From contig DASTOM010000001.1 of the NCBI GenBank assembly GCA_035762545.1, positions 43,717-107,716 of the forward strand: DNA of 64,000 nt, read 5' to 3'. Under the pieces are notes generated by a model. The model saw only the letters and a program-made list of their open reading frames with translations, ran no database searches and was not told the origin of the DNA. This document shows, one piece after another, positions 1 through 7,693 of the stretch (its first letter is position 1; every line of letters starts with the position of its first letter). Source of the stretch: JANQRA01 sp035762545 (GTDB taxonomy: Bacteria > Actinomycetota > Acidimicrobiia > Spongiisociales > ZC4RG35). The translations under genes and the position numbers were made by a program.

Positions 1-20
1 CTACCCCCTTTTGTTTTGTC

Positions 21-155
21 ATGAAGAGGACCTACCAACCAAAAGTTCGGCGTCGCAAGCGTCGGCACGGATTTCGACACCGCATGAGAACGCGTGCCGG
101 GCGGGCGACGATCAAGAATCGTCGTCAAAAAGGCCGGAAACGGCTCGCTGCCTGA
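21..155 (+). CDS. rpmH: 50S ribosomal protein bL34
   Basis: A 44-residue, extremely basic protein that starts MKRTYQPKVRRRKRRHGFRH and ends KGRKRLAA, which is the bL34 signature over its full usual length. It is a component of the large ribosomal subunit. It is the first gene of the rpmH-rnpA-yidD-yidC-jag-rsmG-parAB run that flanks oriC in most bacteria; dnaA normally lies divergently upstream, outside this window. Only 20 nt of upstream sequence are present, so the promoter cannot be judged; no clear Shine-Dalgarno is visible before the ATG. Confidence 0.97.
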   Translation: MKRTYQPKVRRRKRRHGFRHRMRTRAGRATIKNRRQKGRKRLAA

Positions 156-219
156 GAAACCCGTTGTTCAGTCGACAGCTGGCGGCAGCAACTGCCGTGG
201 TGCCGGGAAGCGCCGCCTC

Positions 220-573
220 ATGATGGCGTCTGACCCCACTGATCAACAGGTCTCCTATCAGTCGCTCCGTAACTCACGAGACTTTCGTAGAGTCTTCGAC
301 GACGGGACCCGTCGTCGCAAGGGCGGGATCGTCGTGGTCAGCTCGCCTGCTCCGGCCGGACCACCACGTCTCGGCCTCGTCGTCTCGAAGGCTTGCGGAA
401 CAGCTGTGACCCGCAATCGGATCAAACGACGTTTGCGAGCGGCTGCGGCGACTGTCGAACTCAAACCAGGAAACGACTACGTGATCATTGCGACCAGCCA
501 GGTGGCAGACGCACCGTTCGCCCGGCTCACCGGGTGGCTGGAACGCGCGGTGGGAGCCGAGAATGGCTATTGA
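220..573 (+). CDS. rnpA: Ribonuclease P protein component
   Basis: A 117-residue basic protein that assists the RNase P RNA in maturing tRNA 5' ends. The RnpA core is visible: SLRNSRDFRRVFDDG near the N-terminus, then RLGLVVSK and the RNA-binding RNR motif in TRNRIKRRLRAA. The ATG at 220 is followed directly by a second ATG at 223, either of which could be used; a GGGA element lies 12 nt upstream. The open frame extends further upstream through the rpmH region, but residues there do not resemble RnpA. It follows rpmH by 64 nt and overlaps yidD by 11 nt. Confidence 0.94.
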   Translation: MMASDPTDQQVSYQSLRNSRDFRRVFDDGTRRRKGGIVVVSSPAPAGPPRLGLVVSKACGTAVTRNRIKRRLRAAAATVELKPGNDYVIIATSQVADAPFARLTGWLERAVGAENGY

Positions 574-811
574 GGCCCTTCGTCCCCGGTCCTGGGTGGT
601 AGGGTTGATCCTCATTTACCAGAAACTGGTAAGTCCCAACCTGGGCGCCAACTGTCGCTATCAACCGACCTGCTCGTCCTATGCCGCGGAAGCCATCTCC
701 CGTTTCGGAGTCCTTCGTGGCGGCTGGCTCGGCATCAAGCGCATCGGCAGATGCCATCCCCTTCGTCCGGGCGGCTACGACCCGGTGCCCGACCAATGGA
801 GTACCCGCTAA
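563..811 (+). CDS. yidD: Membrane protein insertion efficiency factor YidD
   Basis: An 82-residue protein with the YidD (DUF37) core: a hydrophobic stretch LILIYQKLVSP, then the cysteine-rich signature CRYQPTCSSYAAEAI and GIKRIGRCHPL, ending in GGYDPVP. YidD proteins sit at the inner face of the membrane and help YidC-dependent insertion. The ATG at 563 lies 11 nt inside the end of rnpA, and the gene ends immediately before the yidC ATG, so the three genes are probably translationally coupled. Longer upstream starts exist in the same frame but add residues with no similarity to the family. Confidence 0.93.
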   Translation: MAIEALRPRSWVVGLILIYQKLVSPNLGANCRYQPTCSSYAAEAISRFGVLRGGWLGIKRIGRCHPLRPGGYDPVPDQWSTR

Positions 812-1693
812 ATGGGCCAGATATTCAACACCCTCATCGACGCCCTGGGCTCGGTTCTCGCCTTCTTCTTCGACTTCCTGCATGGCTTCATGGACAACGG
901 GGTCGCGTACGGGTTGTCGATCATCCTGCTGACGATCGTCATCAACATCCTGGTCTTCCCCCTGACCCTGAAACAGACCCGGGCTACCAGGGCCTTCAGT
1001 GCCTTGCAGCCTGAGATCAAGCGGATCCAGGCGGAATACAAAGACGACCCCCAGGAGATGCAGAAGCGGCTCATGGCCGCACAGAAGGAGGCCGGTGCCA
1101 CCCCGGGTGGGTGCCTCCTCCCCCTCCTCGTCCAGATGCCGATCTGGTTTGCCCTGTTCCGTCTCCTCCAGAATCCCTTGGACCACATCAACGCCGACAC
1201 GGCGCTAGGGATGGCGATCGCCGATGGATCTGCCAATTCCTTCCTGGGGATGAGTCTCGACACCTCCCCGGCCGAGGCCGTAAGTGCCTCTGGAGTCCTC
1301 GGCGCACTCCCCTATCTGCTCATGATCGTCTTCATGGTGGCCACCCAGTACATCCAGCAGTGGCACTCGACCTACGGTCAGACCCCCAACAAAGGTCAGC
1401 CTGGAGCAGGGGCTCAGCAGGCGATCACCAAGATCATGCCACTGTTCATCGGCTTCATCTCGTGGAATTTCCCGGCCGGCCTCGTCCTCTACTGGACCAC
1501 GTCGAACCTGTTCCGACTCGGTCAGCAGGTGTTGATTTTCAAGATCGATGGGCGCCCACCCTCGCCAGGCGAAGCAGGAAAGGAGTCCAGCAAGCCGAAG
1601 AACGGCCCAACTGCCGACGACTCCGATGAAGACGCTTCCAAGAAGCCACAGCAGGGCGCCGCTGACAAGCGCCGCAGGCGCAGGAGGAGATGA
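812..1693 (+). CDS. yidC: Membrane protein insertase YidC/Oxa1 family
   Basis: A 293-residue integral membrane insertase. The YidC core is seen from residue ~30: a hydrophobic helix ending in FPLTLKQ, the cytoplasmic hairpin ALQPEIKRIQAEYKDD with KEAGATPGGCLLPLLVQMPI, and two later helices, the last around GFISWNFPAGLVLYW. The protein lacks the large periplasmic domain of Gram-negative YidC, as expected for a Gram-positive type. The C-terminal tail is hydrophilic and ends in an arginine run (KRRRRRRR), which fits a ribosome-contacting tail. It starts on the nucleotide after the yidD stop and is followed by jag after one nucleotide. Confidence 0.95.
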   Translation: MGQIFNTLIDALGSVLAFFFDFLHGFMDNGVAYGLSIILLTIVINILVFPLTLKQTRATRAFSALQPEIKRIQAEYKDDPQEMQKRLMAAQKEAGATPGGCLLPLLVQMPIWFALFRLLQNPLDHINADTALGMAIADGSANSFLGMSLDTSPAEAVSASGVLGALPYLLMIVFMVATQYIQQWHSTYGQTPNKGQPGAGAQQAITKIMPLFIGFISWNFPAGLVLYWTTSNLFRLGQQVLIFKIDGRPPSPGEAGKESSKPKNGPTADDSDEDASKKPQQGAADKRRRRRRR

Positions 1694-1694
1694 C

Positions 1695-2549
1695 GTGGAT
1701 TACGTCGAAATCGAAGTCAAAGCGCGGACCGTGGATCTGGCGGTCGAGGCGGCGATGCAGGAACTGGGCGTCGACACTCGGGATGAGGTCGAGGTTCAGG
1801 TCATAACCGAGCCGGTCAAGGGCTTTCTCGGGATGGGTGGCCAGGATGCGGTGGTCCGGGTCAAGAGACAGCCGTCGAAGCGTCGACGGAGCAGAAAACG
1901 GCGTGGTAGCGGTGATTCCGGGCAGTCCGGCAACAAGAACAACGCCAATCGGCAGCAAGAGCGGGCCAAGGGCGGTAAGAATGGTGAGAAGAGACCATCG
2001 CGAAGGCCGGACAACCAGTCCGGTGGAAAGCATGTGAGAACGGAGTCCAAGGTGTTGTCTGACGATCGCCCCACAATGTCGCTCGAGGAGCAGGCCACCG
2101 TCACTCGCGAGTTTCTCGAGGGTCTCGTGGAAGCTTATGGTCTCGAGGGCACGGTGACCACCCGAATCGAGGACGATGTCATCGTTGCCGACGTGGAAGG
2201 TGATCAAACCGAGGCCATGGTCGGTATCAGGGGAACGGTCCGATCGGCAATCCACGAACTGACCCGCACCGTCCTGCAACGTTACAGTCAGGACACCGCC
2301 CGACTACGGCTCGACATCGCCGGCTATGCAGAACGCCGTCGCAAGGCGCTTTCCATTTATGCCGAGCAGTTGATCGAGCAGTTGATGAGCGAAGGTGGCG
2401 AGATCATGCTGGAGCCGATGAGCCCGGCCGATCGTAAGGTGATCCACGATGTTGCCGGTGAGCATGCCGGTGTCACCTCCTACTCTGAAGGCGAGCCTCC
2501 CCGTCGCTATGTGGTCTTGTCCCGGGTGGACAGCTCCGAAGAGGAATAG
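1695..2549 (+). CDS. jag: RNA-binding protein KhpB/Jag
   Basis: A 284-residue Jag/KhpB protein. The N-terminal Jag domain begins DYVEIEVKARTVDLAVEAAM and carries KGFLGMGGQDA; a long basic Lys/Arg/Asn-rich linker (about residues 55-120) follows, then a KH domain (TTRIEDDVIVADVEG) and an R3H domain near the C-terminus (MSPADRKVIHDVAGEH, EGEPPRRYVVL). KhpB binds RNA with KhpA and influences cell elongation in other Gram-positives. The GTG at 1695, just after the yidC stop and preceded by AGGAGG, is chosen because the Jag domain begins there. A strong intrinsic terminator closes the operon at 2578-2607. Confidence 0.93.
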   Translation: MDYVEIEVKARTVDLAVEAAMQELGVDTRDEVEVQVITEPVKGFLGMGGQDAVVRVKRQPSKRRRSRKRRGSGDSGQSGNKNNANRQQERAKGGKNGEKRPSRRPDNQSGGKHVRTESKVLSDDRPTMSLEEQATVTREFLEGLVEAYGLEGTVTTRIEDDVIVADVEGDQTEAMVGIRGTVRSAIHELTRTVLQRYSQDTARLRLDIAGYAERRRKALSIYAEQLIEQLMSEGGEIMLEPMSPADRKVIHDVAGEHAGVTSYSEGEPPRRYVVLSRVDSSEEE

Positions 2550-2577
2550 GAAAAACCCCAGCAACACGCCGTTTGGG

Positions 2578-2607
2578 TAGCCCGGGCCTCGTGCCCGGGC
2601 TATTTTT
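2578..2607 (+). terminator. Intrinsic terminator after jag
   Basis: A 10-bp perfect stem, TAGCCCGGGC at 2578-2587 and GCCCGGGCTA at 2593-2602, with the 5-nt loop CTCGT, is followed by five T residues (2603-2607). It separates the rpmH-jag operon from rsmG-parAB. Confidence 0.93.
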
Positions 2608-2622
2608 GTTTCACGTGAAAAC
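2607..2622. promoter_or_regulatory. parS-like ParB binding site 1
   Basis: The sequence TGTTTCACGTGAAAAC matches the parS consensus TGTTTCACGTGAAACA at 14 of 16 positions and keeps the central 12-bp palindrome TTTCACGTGAAA intact. It begins at the last T of the jag terminator and contains a possible GTG start codon of rsmG. Its position next to parA and parB supports the call. Confidence 0.85.
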
Positions 2623-3208
2623 CATCCAGACCGCGGCAGGCTTTTCCGGGGTGGACCTCGATATGACGATGCTGCAACGGTTGCAGACATATGGAGACTG
2701 GTTGCGCGAGGAGGGAATAGTCGCCGGTGCAATCGGACCTGCAGAAGCGGATCGGATTGAAGGACGACATCTGGCCGATTCCTTGCTCTTTGCCAGTCAG
2801 ATCCCGCCAACGACCCGAACCATCTGGGACCTCGGATCTGGCGTCGGTCTGCCCGGTATCCCTCTGGCGATCACCCACCCCGACATCGAGTTTCATCTCA
2901 TCGATCGCTCAGGTCGACGTACCGGTCTTCTCCGTCGCGTCATCCGTATCCTCGATCTGGCGAATTGCTCGGTGCAGACCGCTGAAATCGACCGACTCAC
3001 CGGTGAGATCGAGATGATCGTGACCCGGGCGACTCTCCCTGCGGAACAGATGGCGATGGTGGGCAATCGTCTCCTTTCTCCCGGCGGAATGGTGGTCATG
3101 GGTGGCAGTTGGCAGGAGCGACCGGAGCATGAGGATTGGCAGACCATAGAAATACCAGCGGAAGTGCTTGACCACACGATCTGGCTTCTTATCATGCGCC
3201 GCGAATGA
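2615..3208 (+). CDS. rsmG: 16S rRNA (guanine-N7) methyltransferase RsmG
   Basis: A 197-residue class I SAM-dependent methyltransferase of the GidB/RsmG family. The SAM-binding motif DLGSGVGLPGIPLAI is clear, preceded by GRHLADSLLFA (family form ERHxxDSL) and followed by the acidic residue in HLIDRS. The usual WNxxxNLT motif of the N-terminal helix is replaced by WLREEGIVAGAIG, so target recognition may differ. The start is uncertain: GTG 2615 lies inside parS without a ribosome site, GTG 2651 and ATG 2663 are alternatives, and the ATG has GGTGGA 8 nt upstream. It overlaps parA by 4 nt (ATGA). Confidence 0.88.
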   Translation: MKTIQTAAGFSGVDLDMTMLQRLQTYGDWLREEGIVAGAIGPAEADRIEGRHLADSLLFASQIPPTTRTIWDLGSGVGLPGIPLAITHPDIEFHLIDRSGRRTGLLRRVIRILDLANCSVQTAEIDRLTGEIEMIVTRATLPAEQMAMVGNRLLSPGGMVVMGGSWQERPEHEDWQTIEIPAEVLDHTIWLLIMRRE

Positions 3209-3975
3209 CCAAGCCCATCGTGGTCGCCCTGGCCAACCAGAAGGGTGGGGTGGGGAAGTCGACCACAGCCATCAATCTGGCCGCAGCGTTGGCCTTTCAG
3301 GAACAACGGGTGCTTCTCATCGATCTCGATCCGCAAGGCAACGCTTCCAGTGGTCTTGGGATCGATCGTGGTTCCATCGATGTCTCGATCTATGACGTCC
3401 TGCTCAAGGAATCGCCACTCGAGGACGCGATTGAGCCGACTTCTGTGCTCAACCTGTTCGTAGTGCCGGCCACGATCGATTTGGCTGGTGCCGAGATCGA
3501 GCTGGTTTCGATGTTTTCACGTGAAACACGACTCCGTTCTGCCATCGCGGAGCTCGACGACGACTATGACGTCATCCTGATCGATTGCCCACCGTCGCTG
3601 GGTCTGTTGACCGTCAATGCCCTGACCGCGGCCCAGGAAGTGGTGATACCGATCCAGTGTGAGTACTACGCCCTGGAAGGTCTGAGCCAGTTGCTGAGAA
3701 ATGTCGAACTGGTCTCGGTGAATCTGAACCCCAACTTGAAGGTTGGTGGTGTGGTCCTCACCATGTACGACGGGCGCACAAAACTGTCCAAGGAGGTCGC
3801 AGAACAGGTCAGGGAGTACTTCGGGGATGTGGCATTTCGCACTCAGATCCCCCGTTCGGTCCGACTCTCCGAGGCTCCCAGCTATGGCGAGCCAATCGAG
3901 GCATTCGATCCGATGAGCCGGGGGGCGATCGCCTATCGCCATCTTGGTCGTGAGTTCCTGGAACGACATGGATAG
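3205..3975 (+). CDS. parA: Chromosome partitioning ATPase ParA (Soj)
   Basis: A 256-residue Walker-type ATPase. The deviant Walker A motif KGGVGKST is at residues 13-20, Walker A' IDLDPQGNASSGLG follows, and Walker B lies in DVILIDCPPSLGLLT. ParA binds DNA non-specifically as an ATP dimer and moves ParB-parS complexes to segregate origins. It starts inside the rsmG stop (ATGA) and precedes parB by 9 nt. A second parS site lies within its coding sequence at 3513-3528. Confidence 0.97.
   Translation: MTKPIVVALANQKGGVGKSTTAINLAAALAFQEQRVLLIDLDPQGNASSGLGIDRGSIDVSIYDVLLKESPLEDAIEPTSVLNLFVVPATIDLAGAEIELVSMFSRETRLRSAIAELDDDYDVILIDCPPSLGLLTVNALTAAQEVVIPIQCEYYALEGLSQLLRNVELVSVNLNPNLKVGGVVLTMYDGRTKLSKEVAEQVREYFGDVAFRTQIPRSVRLSEAPSYGEPIEAFDPMSRGAIAYRHLGREFLERHG
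3513..3528. promoter_or_regulatory. parS-like ParB binding site 2 (inside parA)
   Basis: GTTTTCACGTGAAACA matches the parS consensus at 14 of 16 positions with the central TTTCACGTGAAA palindrome intact. It is inside parA, about 0.9 kb from site 1. Intragenic parS sites are common near parAB. The two sites differ from consensus on opposite outer flanks. Confidence 0.87.
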
Positions 3976-3984
3976 GAGACCTCG

Positions 3985-4845
3985 ATGACCACGAAACGCA
4001 AGGCCGGCCTGGGTCGGGGACTCGATGCCCTCATCCCTTCGGATCCGACCAGGGCCGATGAAAGTACCTATGTGGAGATTCCGGTTGGCGACATCAAACC
4101 CAACCCCGACCAGCCGAGGAGTCGTTTCGACGATGAGGCCCTCTCCGAACTGGCTGCATCGATAAAGGAGGTGGGGGTTCTGCAGCCGGTGGTGGTGACC
4201 CGCGACGCCGCCGGGAATCACTTCCTGATCGCCGGGGAGCGTCGGTGGCGTGCGGCCACCAAGGCCGGTCTCGACACGATTCCCGCCGTGGTTCGCGGGT
4301 CGAGCGGTGCCTCGACCCTCATCGAAGCCCTCGTGGAGAACCTGCAGCGTCAGGACCTGACTCCACTGGAGGAGGCTCACGCCTACAAGCAACTGCTGGA
4401 AAATTCTGGAATGAATCAGGAGCAGGTGGCAGACCGGGTGGGCAAGTCGCGACCGGCCGTCTCCAACACCCTCCGTCTCCTGCAATTGCCCGGTGCGGTC
4501 CAGACGATGATCGACACCGGCCGACTGACCGCAGGTCACGCCCGGGCTCTCCTCGGGTTGGAGGATGACAAGTACGCGGTGTATCTCGCCGAGAGGGCCG
4601 TCGACGAGGGGTGGAGCGTGCGTCAGGTCGAGGACGCCGTCCGCACCCGACGGGCCATGGAAGAGGGGCCGGCGGTCGCCACGGTGAAGACGTTACGCCC
4701 GGTGGAGATCATCGAGTTGGAGAAGCGGCTCTCCGAGCATCTCGGCTCCCAGGTGAAGATCGCCTACAAGAACAAGAAGGGCAAGGTCGAGATCCGGTTC
4801 GGTTCGCTCGAGGATCTGGAGCGCATCTACCGCATCATCTCCTAG
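3985..4845 (+). CDS. parB: Chromosome partitioning protein ParB (Spo0J), CTPase
   Basis: A 286-residue centromere-binding protein. The N-terminal ParA-interacting segment LGRGLDALIP is at residues 9-18; the CTP-binding ParB/Srx domain shows PNPDQPR and GERRWRA (84-90) and ENLQRQDLTPLEEA; a helix-turn-helix follows (EQVADRVGKSRPAVSNTLRL); the C-terminal dimerisation domain ends RIYRIIS. It should load onto parS and spread as a CTP clamp. It follows parA by 9 nt with GGAGA upstream, and is convergent with the cwlM-like gene, separated by one nucleotide. Confidence 0.96.
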   Translation: MTTKRKAGLGRGLDALIPSDPTRADESTYVEIPVGDIKPNPDQPRSRFDDEALSELAASIKEVGVLQPVVVTRDAAGNHFLIAGERRWRAATKAGLDTIPAVVRGSSGASTLIEALVENLQRQDLTPLEEAHAYKQLLENSGMNQEQVADRVGKSRPAVSNTLRLLQLPGAVQTMIDTGRLTAGHARALLGLEDDKYAVYLAERAVDEGWSVRQVEDAVRTRRAMEEGPAVATVKTLRPVEIIELEKRLSEHLGSQVKIAYKNKKGKVEIRFGSLEDLERIYRIIS

Positions 4846-4846
4846 C

Positions 4847-5806
4847 TCAGCGGTCCAGGGCGAAGAAGTTGGCCAGTCCCTCGGCGACAGCGACACCCGA
4901 CTTGTCGTCGAGTCTGGCCAGCGCTACCACCGCCGCGGGGGCGCGGGTCTCTTTGAGCATGGCCGACGCCCTCCCCTCCACCTGACCGCCGACGGCGTGC
5001 GCGATCGCGCGTGCCAGTTCCTCGCCGGCGCGGGACGAACTGTGCTCGGAGGCGAAGTAGAACACCGAGTCCTCCCCGGCCCGGTTGAGGCGGAAGGCAA
5101 CGATGAGGTCGGAGCCCATCCTGTTGGCGCGCCGGGCCCGAAGTCGCTCGGGCAGAGTCACATCGCTGGCGCGGGACATCACCGGAACCCCGCCGGCATC
5201 CTGGATGGCGAGGGCTGCCGCGGTCGCGGCGTCCCAGGCGTCACGCGCTTCGTCCGGGTCGCGACAGTCGGCATCTAGGTAGATCCTCGCCCCCGCCATG
5301 GTCTCGGGGAGCATTCTCAGCCATTCCCGCTCTCTGATCGCCTCACGCCCTTCTCTCATGGCCCCACGGGTGACGAGATGGATCTCGGTCACCACCTCCG
5401 GACCCACTCTTCCATCTTCTGCCAGGTGGCGATTGTGCTGGAAGTCGAGAACAGCAGTCTCGGTCTGCGGCCCATAGATCCCGTCGACCTTGCCAGAGTC
5501 GAAACCCAACGAGTTGAGCCGTGATTGCAGCTCCGCCACATCCTCGCCCCGGATCATGGGTCTCCTCATGAAGATGATGCGGTCTCCGAGCCGATACCCG
5601 GCCTCGTAGAGGGAGCGCCAGGTGTCCGGGCCAACGATTCCGTCGGCATCCAGACCCTTGGCTCTCTGGAAGTCGACGACTGCGGATTCGGTCCCCGCCC
5701 CGAAGACAGAACGCTCGTCGCCGTTCGGCTCGAATCCGAGTGCTGCGAGCCGATCCTGGATGTCGCGGACGGCCGGGCCTTCGTCGCCCACGCGGTAGAG
5801 ACGCAT
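4847..5806 (-). CDS. cwlM: CwlM-like protein: two peptidoglycan-binding domains plus degenerate amidase domain
   Basis: A 319-residue protein with two PG_binding_1 domains (about residues 5-68, DIQDRLAALGFEP to VGPDTW, and 85-145, ELQSRLNSLGFDSGKVDG to VGPEV) and a C-terminal N-acetylmuramoyl-L-alanine amidase fold (about 172-319). The zinc ligands of the amidase are not recognisable: the DPGHGG region reads LDADCR (177-182), the SIHxN region reads VAFRLN (236-241), and the late glutamate segment reads KETRAPAAVV. In mycobacteria the gene between trxA and parB is CwlM, a regulator of MurA that does not need amidase activity; synteny and domain order agree. A TACACT box 9 nt before the ATG suggests its own promoter in addition to read-through from trxA. 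Confidence 0.85.
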   Translation of the reverse strand: MRLYRVGDEGPAVRDIQDRLAALGFEPNGDERSVFGAGTESAVVDFQRAKGLDADGIVGPDTWRSLYEAGYRLGDRIIFMRRPMIRGEDVAELQSRLNSLGFDSGKVDGIYGPQTETAVLDFQHNRHLAEDGRVGPEVVTEIHLVTRGAMREGREAIREREWLRMLPETMAGARIYLDADCRDPDEARDAWDAATAAALAIQDAGGVPVMSRASDVTLPERLRARRANRMGSDLIVAFRLNRAGEDSVFYFASEHSSSRAGEELARAIAHAVGGQVEGRASAMLKETRAPAAVVALARLDDKSGVAVAEGLANFFALDR

Positions 5807-6089
5807 GAGTGTCGGAGTGTATTTCCCGTTCTCCCTCTAGCGGAGGAGCCAGCCCAACGACGGCCCGGCGGAACGTGGTTGGGGGAGCCGAGACAGGTGG
5901 GCACCTCGACGCCATTTCTATGTCGCGGCCGGGACAATCCGGTTCGTCAGCGCCCGGAGCCTTGGAGATCGGTCTGTGGAAATGTCAGCAACTCACCCCG
6001 ACTCATGGGTGGAGACTTTGAGCTACGAGCGCGTCAACGGCCGGACTGTGTTCGTGGCCTCGAGTCCTCTGCTCTAGCCCGTCTCGGGC

Positions 6090-6407
6090 CTAGACGAACT
6101 CGGAGAGCTCGGCGAGCAGCTTGTGTTTGGGGGCCGCGCCGACGATTCGCTTCTTCTCGACGCCATCTTTGAACAGGATGAGCGTGGGAATGCTCATCAC
6201 GTCGTGGGCTCCGGCGGTCTGCGGGTTGTGGTCGACGTTGAGTTTCCCGATGTCGAACCCGTCCTGCTCGTCGGCGAGCTCCTCGAGTATGGGGGCGATC
6301 ACCTTGCACGGACCACACCACTCGGCCCAGAAGTCGACCAGTACCGGCTTTTCGCCAGTGATGGTGTCGTTGAACGTGCCGTCGTTGAGGGTGAGGATCT
6401 CAGCCAA
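6090..6407 (-). CDS. trxA: Thioredoxin
   Basis: A 105-residue thioredoxin with the active site WCGPCK at residues 30-35, the cis-proline segment SIPTLILFKDG and the usual length for TrxA. It reduces protein disulfides in the cytoplasm using electrons from TrxB. The start codon is TTG (6407), supported by AAGGAG a few nt upstream. It lies 45 nt downstream of trxB. The stop is embedded in a short GC hairpin (GCCCG-TCT-CGGGC at about 6078-6090) that could attenuate transcription into the cwlM-like gene. The 283 nt between trxA and that gene hold no other recognisable gene. Confidence 0.95.
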   Translation of the reverse strand: MAEILTLNDGTFNDTITGEKPVLVDFWAEWCGPCKVIAPILEELADEQDGFDIGKLNVDHNPQTAGAHDVMSIPTLILFKDGVEKKRIVGAAPKHKLLAELSEFV

Positions 6408-6452
6408 TGTCTTCTCCTTGAATCGTTTCCTGTTACCCGGTTTCAGTCCCGG

Positions 6453-7379
6453 TTATTCCTGGTTGGCCAGCCATCGTTCGGCGTCGATGGAAGCCATGCA
6501 GCCGGTCCCGGCGGCGGTCACGGCCTGACGATAGATGTGGTCGGCGACGTCGCCGGCGGCAAAGACACCCTCGACTGATGTCGTCGTCCCGCCGTTGACC
6601 CCGACGATCAGATAGCCGTTGGCGTCGAGGTCGAGTTGGTCGACGAACAACTCGGTCGTCGGCTTGTGCCCTATGGCGACGAAGACCCCATCGGTGGGAA
6701 ACTCGGTCTTCTCGCCGGTGATCGTGTCTTCGAGGGTCACGCCGGTCACCTTGTTGTCGCCGTGGATCTCGGTCACGACGGTGTTCCAGAGCACGTCGAT
6801 CTTCTCGTGCTCGAGTGCCCGGGCCGCCATGATCTTGGAGGCCCGGAATTCGTCGCGACGGTGGACGATGGTCACTTTGGACGCGAACTTGGTGAGGAAG
6901 AGGGATTCCTCCATGGCAGTGTCTCCGCCACCGACCACCACGAGCTCCTGATTGCGGAAGAAGAACCCGTCACAGGTGGCACATGCCGAGACGCCCTTGC
7001 CGGTGAGCACCTGTTCACCGGGCACGCCGAGCCATTTGGCCTCGGCTCCGGTGGCGATGATCACGGCATCTGCGGTGTAGTGGTCCGCCCCGACCTCGAC
7101 GCGGAACGGGCGCTCGCTGAAGTCCACCGCCGTGACGTTCACCTGACGCAGTCGCGCCCCGAAGCGCTCGGCCTGCTTTCGGAACTGGTCCATCAACTCC
7201 GGACCCATGATGCCGTCGGGGAATCCGGGGTAGTTCTCGACGTCGGTGGTGATCATCAACTGCCCTCCAGCTGTGACACCCTCGAATACCAGAGGATCGA
7301 GGTCCGCCCGGGCGCTGTAGAGCGCCGCGGTGAGCCCCGCCGGGCCCGACCCGATGATGATCAACTTCTCATGTGTCAT
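6453..7379 (-). CDS. trxB: Thioredoxin-disulfide reductase
   Basis: A 308-residue flavoprotein that transfers electrons from NADPH to thioredoxin. The FAD-binding GSGPAG motif is at residues 11-16, the redox-active CATC at 133-136, and the NADPH-binding GGGDTAMEE follows. The C-terminal FAD signature GVFAAGDVADHIYRQAVTAA is complete. The ATG at 7379 overlaps the upstream small membrane gene by 11 nt. It is part of the sigma-antisigma-trx operon, the same order as in mycobacteria. Confidence 0.97.
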   Translation of the reverse strand: MTHEKLIIIGSGPAGLTAALYSARADLDPLVFEGVTAGGQLMITTDVENYPGFPDGIMGPELMDQFRKQAERFGARLRQVNVTAVDFSERPFRVEVGADHYTADAVIIATGAEAKWLGVPGEQVLTGKGVSACATCDGFFFRNQELVVVGGGDTAMEESLFLTKFASKVTIVHRRDEFRASKIMAARALEHEKIDVLWNTVVTEIHGDNKVTGVTLEDTITGEKTEFPTDGVFVAIGHKPTTELFVDQLDLDANGYLIVGVNGGTTTSVEGVFAAGDVADHIYRQAVTAAGTGCMASIDAERWLANQE

Positions 7380-7653
7380 TTCTCGACCTCTTGAACCAAA
7401 GAATGCCTCCGGTGACCCCGATGACGACTCCGAAGACGGCGAAGGCTCCGGCCGTGGTCAGTGGGATCTCCAATGCGCCGAAGATCGTCCAGATGAGGAA
7501 TACCACTGCCGTCAACCCCAGAGCAGCAGCCACGATTCCCAGACCGGTCAGCTTGATGGCCCGCGCCACGCGGTCGACCGTCATGGCCCTGACCCTGTTC
7601 GCTATCTGCTCGAGGAAATCGGCGAACCTCGTGGCGTACTCGTGCATAGTCAT
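7369..7653 (-). CDS. Small two-helix membrane protein
   Basis: A 94-residue protein with an amphipathic N-terminal segment (MTMHEYATRFADFLEQIANRV), two hydrophobic helices (about residues 33-58 and 62-83) and a short basic tail WFKRSRNDT. I do not recognise a named family; the layout resembles small actinobacterial holin-like or phage-shock-type membrane proteins, without further support. It overlaps trxB by 11 nt and follows the anti-sigma gene by 40 nt. The ATG at 7653 (or 7647) is chosen; in-frame sequence upstream is low-complexity Arg/Ser/Pro that belongs to the anti-sigma region on another frame. Confidence 0.7.
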   Translation of the reverse strand: MTMHEYATRFADFLEQIANRVRAMTVDRVARAIKLTGLGIVAAALGLTAVVFLIWTIFGALEIPLTTAGAFAVFGVVIGVTGGILWFKRSRNDT

Positions 7654-7693
7654 CGAGGTTAGTTGTGGACGGGGAGATTCCCGGCGCCGACGA

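Noticed and set aside
1..20. oriC or dnaA boxes at the window edge
   Set aside because: Only 20 nt precede rpmH and no DnaA box is visible; the origin is inferred to be outside.
2573..2614. Longer rsmG with ATG at 2573
   Set aside because: The start would lie before the terminator stem, so an mRNA from the downstream promoter would not contain it in usable form; the extra residues are terminator sequence.
5807..6089. Possible gene or RNA in the gap between trxA and the cwlM-like gene
   Set aside because: Short frames on both strands have no ribosome site or family features; apart from the hairpin at the trxA stop I see nothing.
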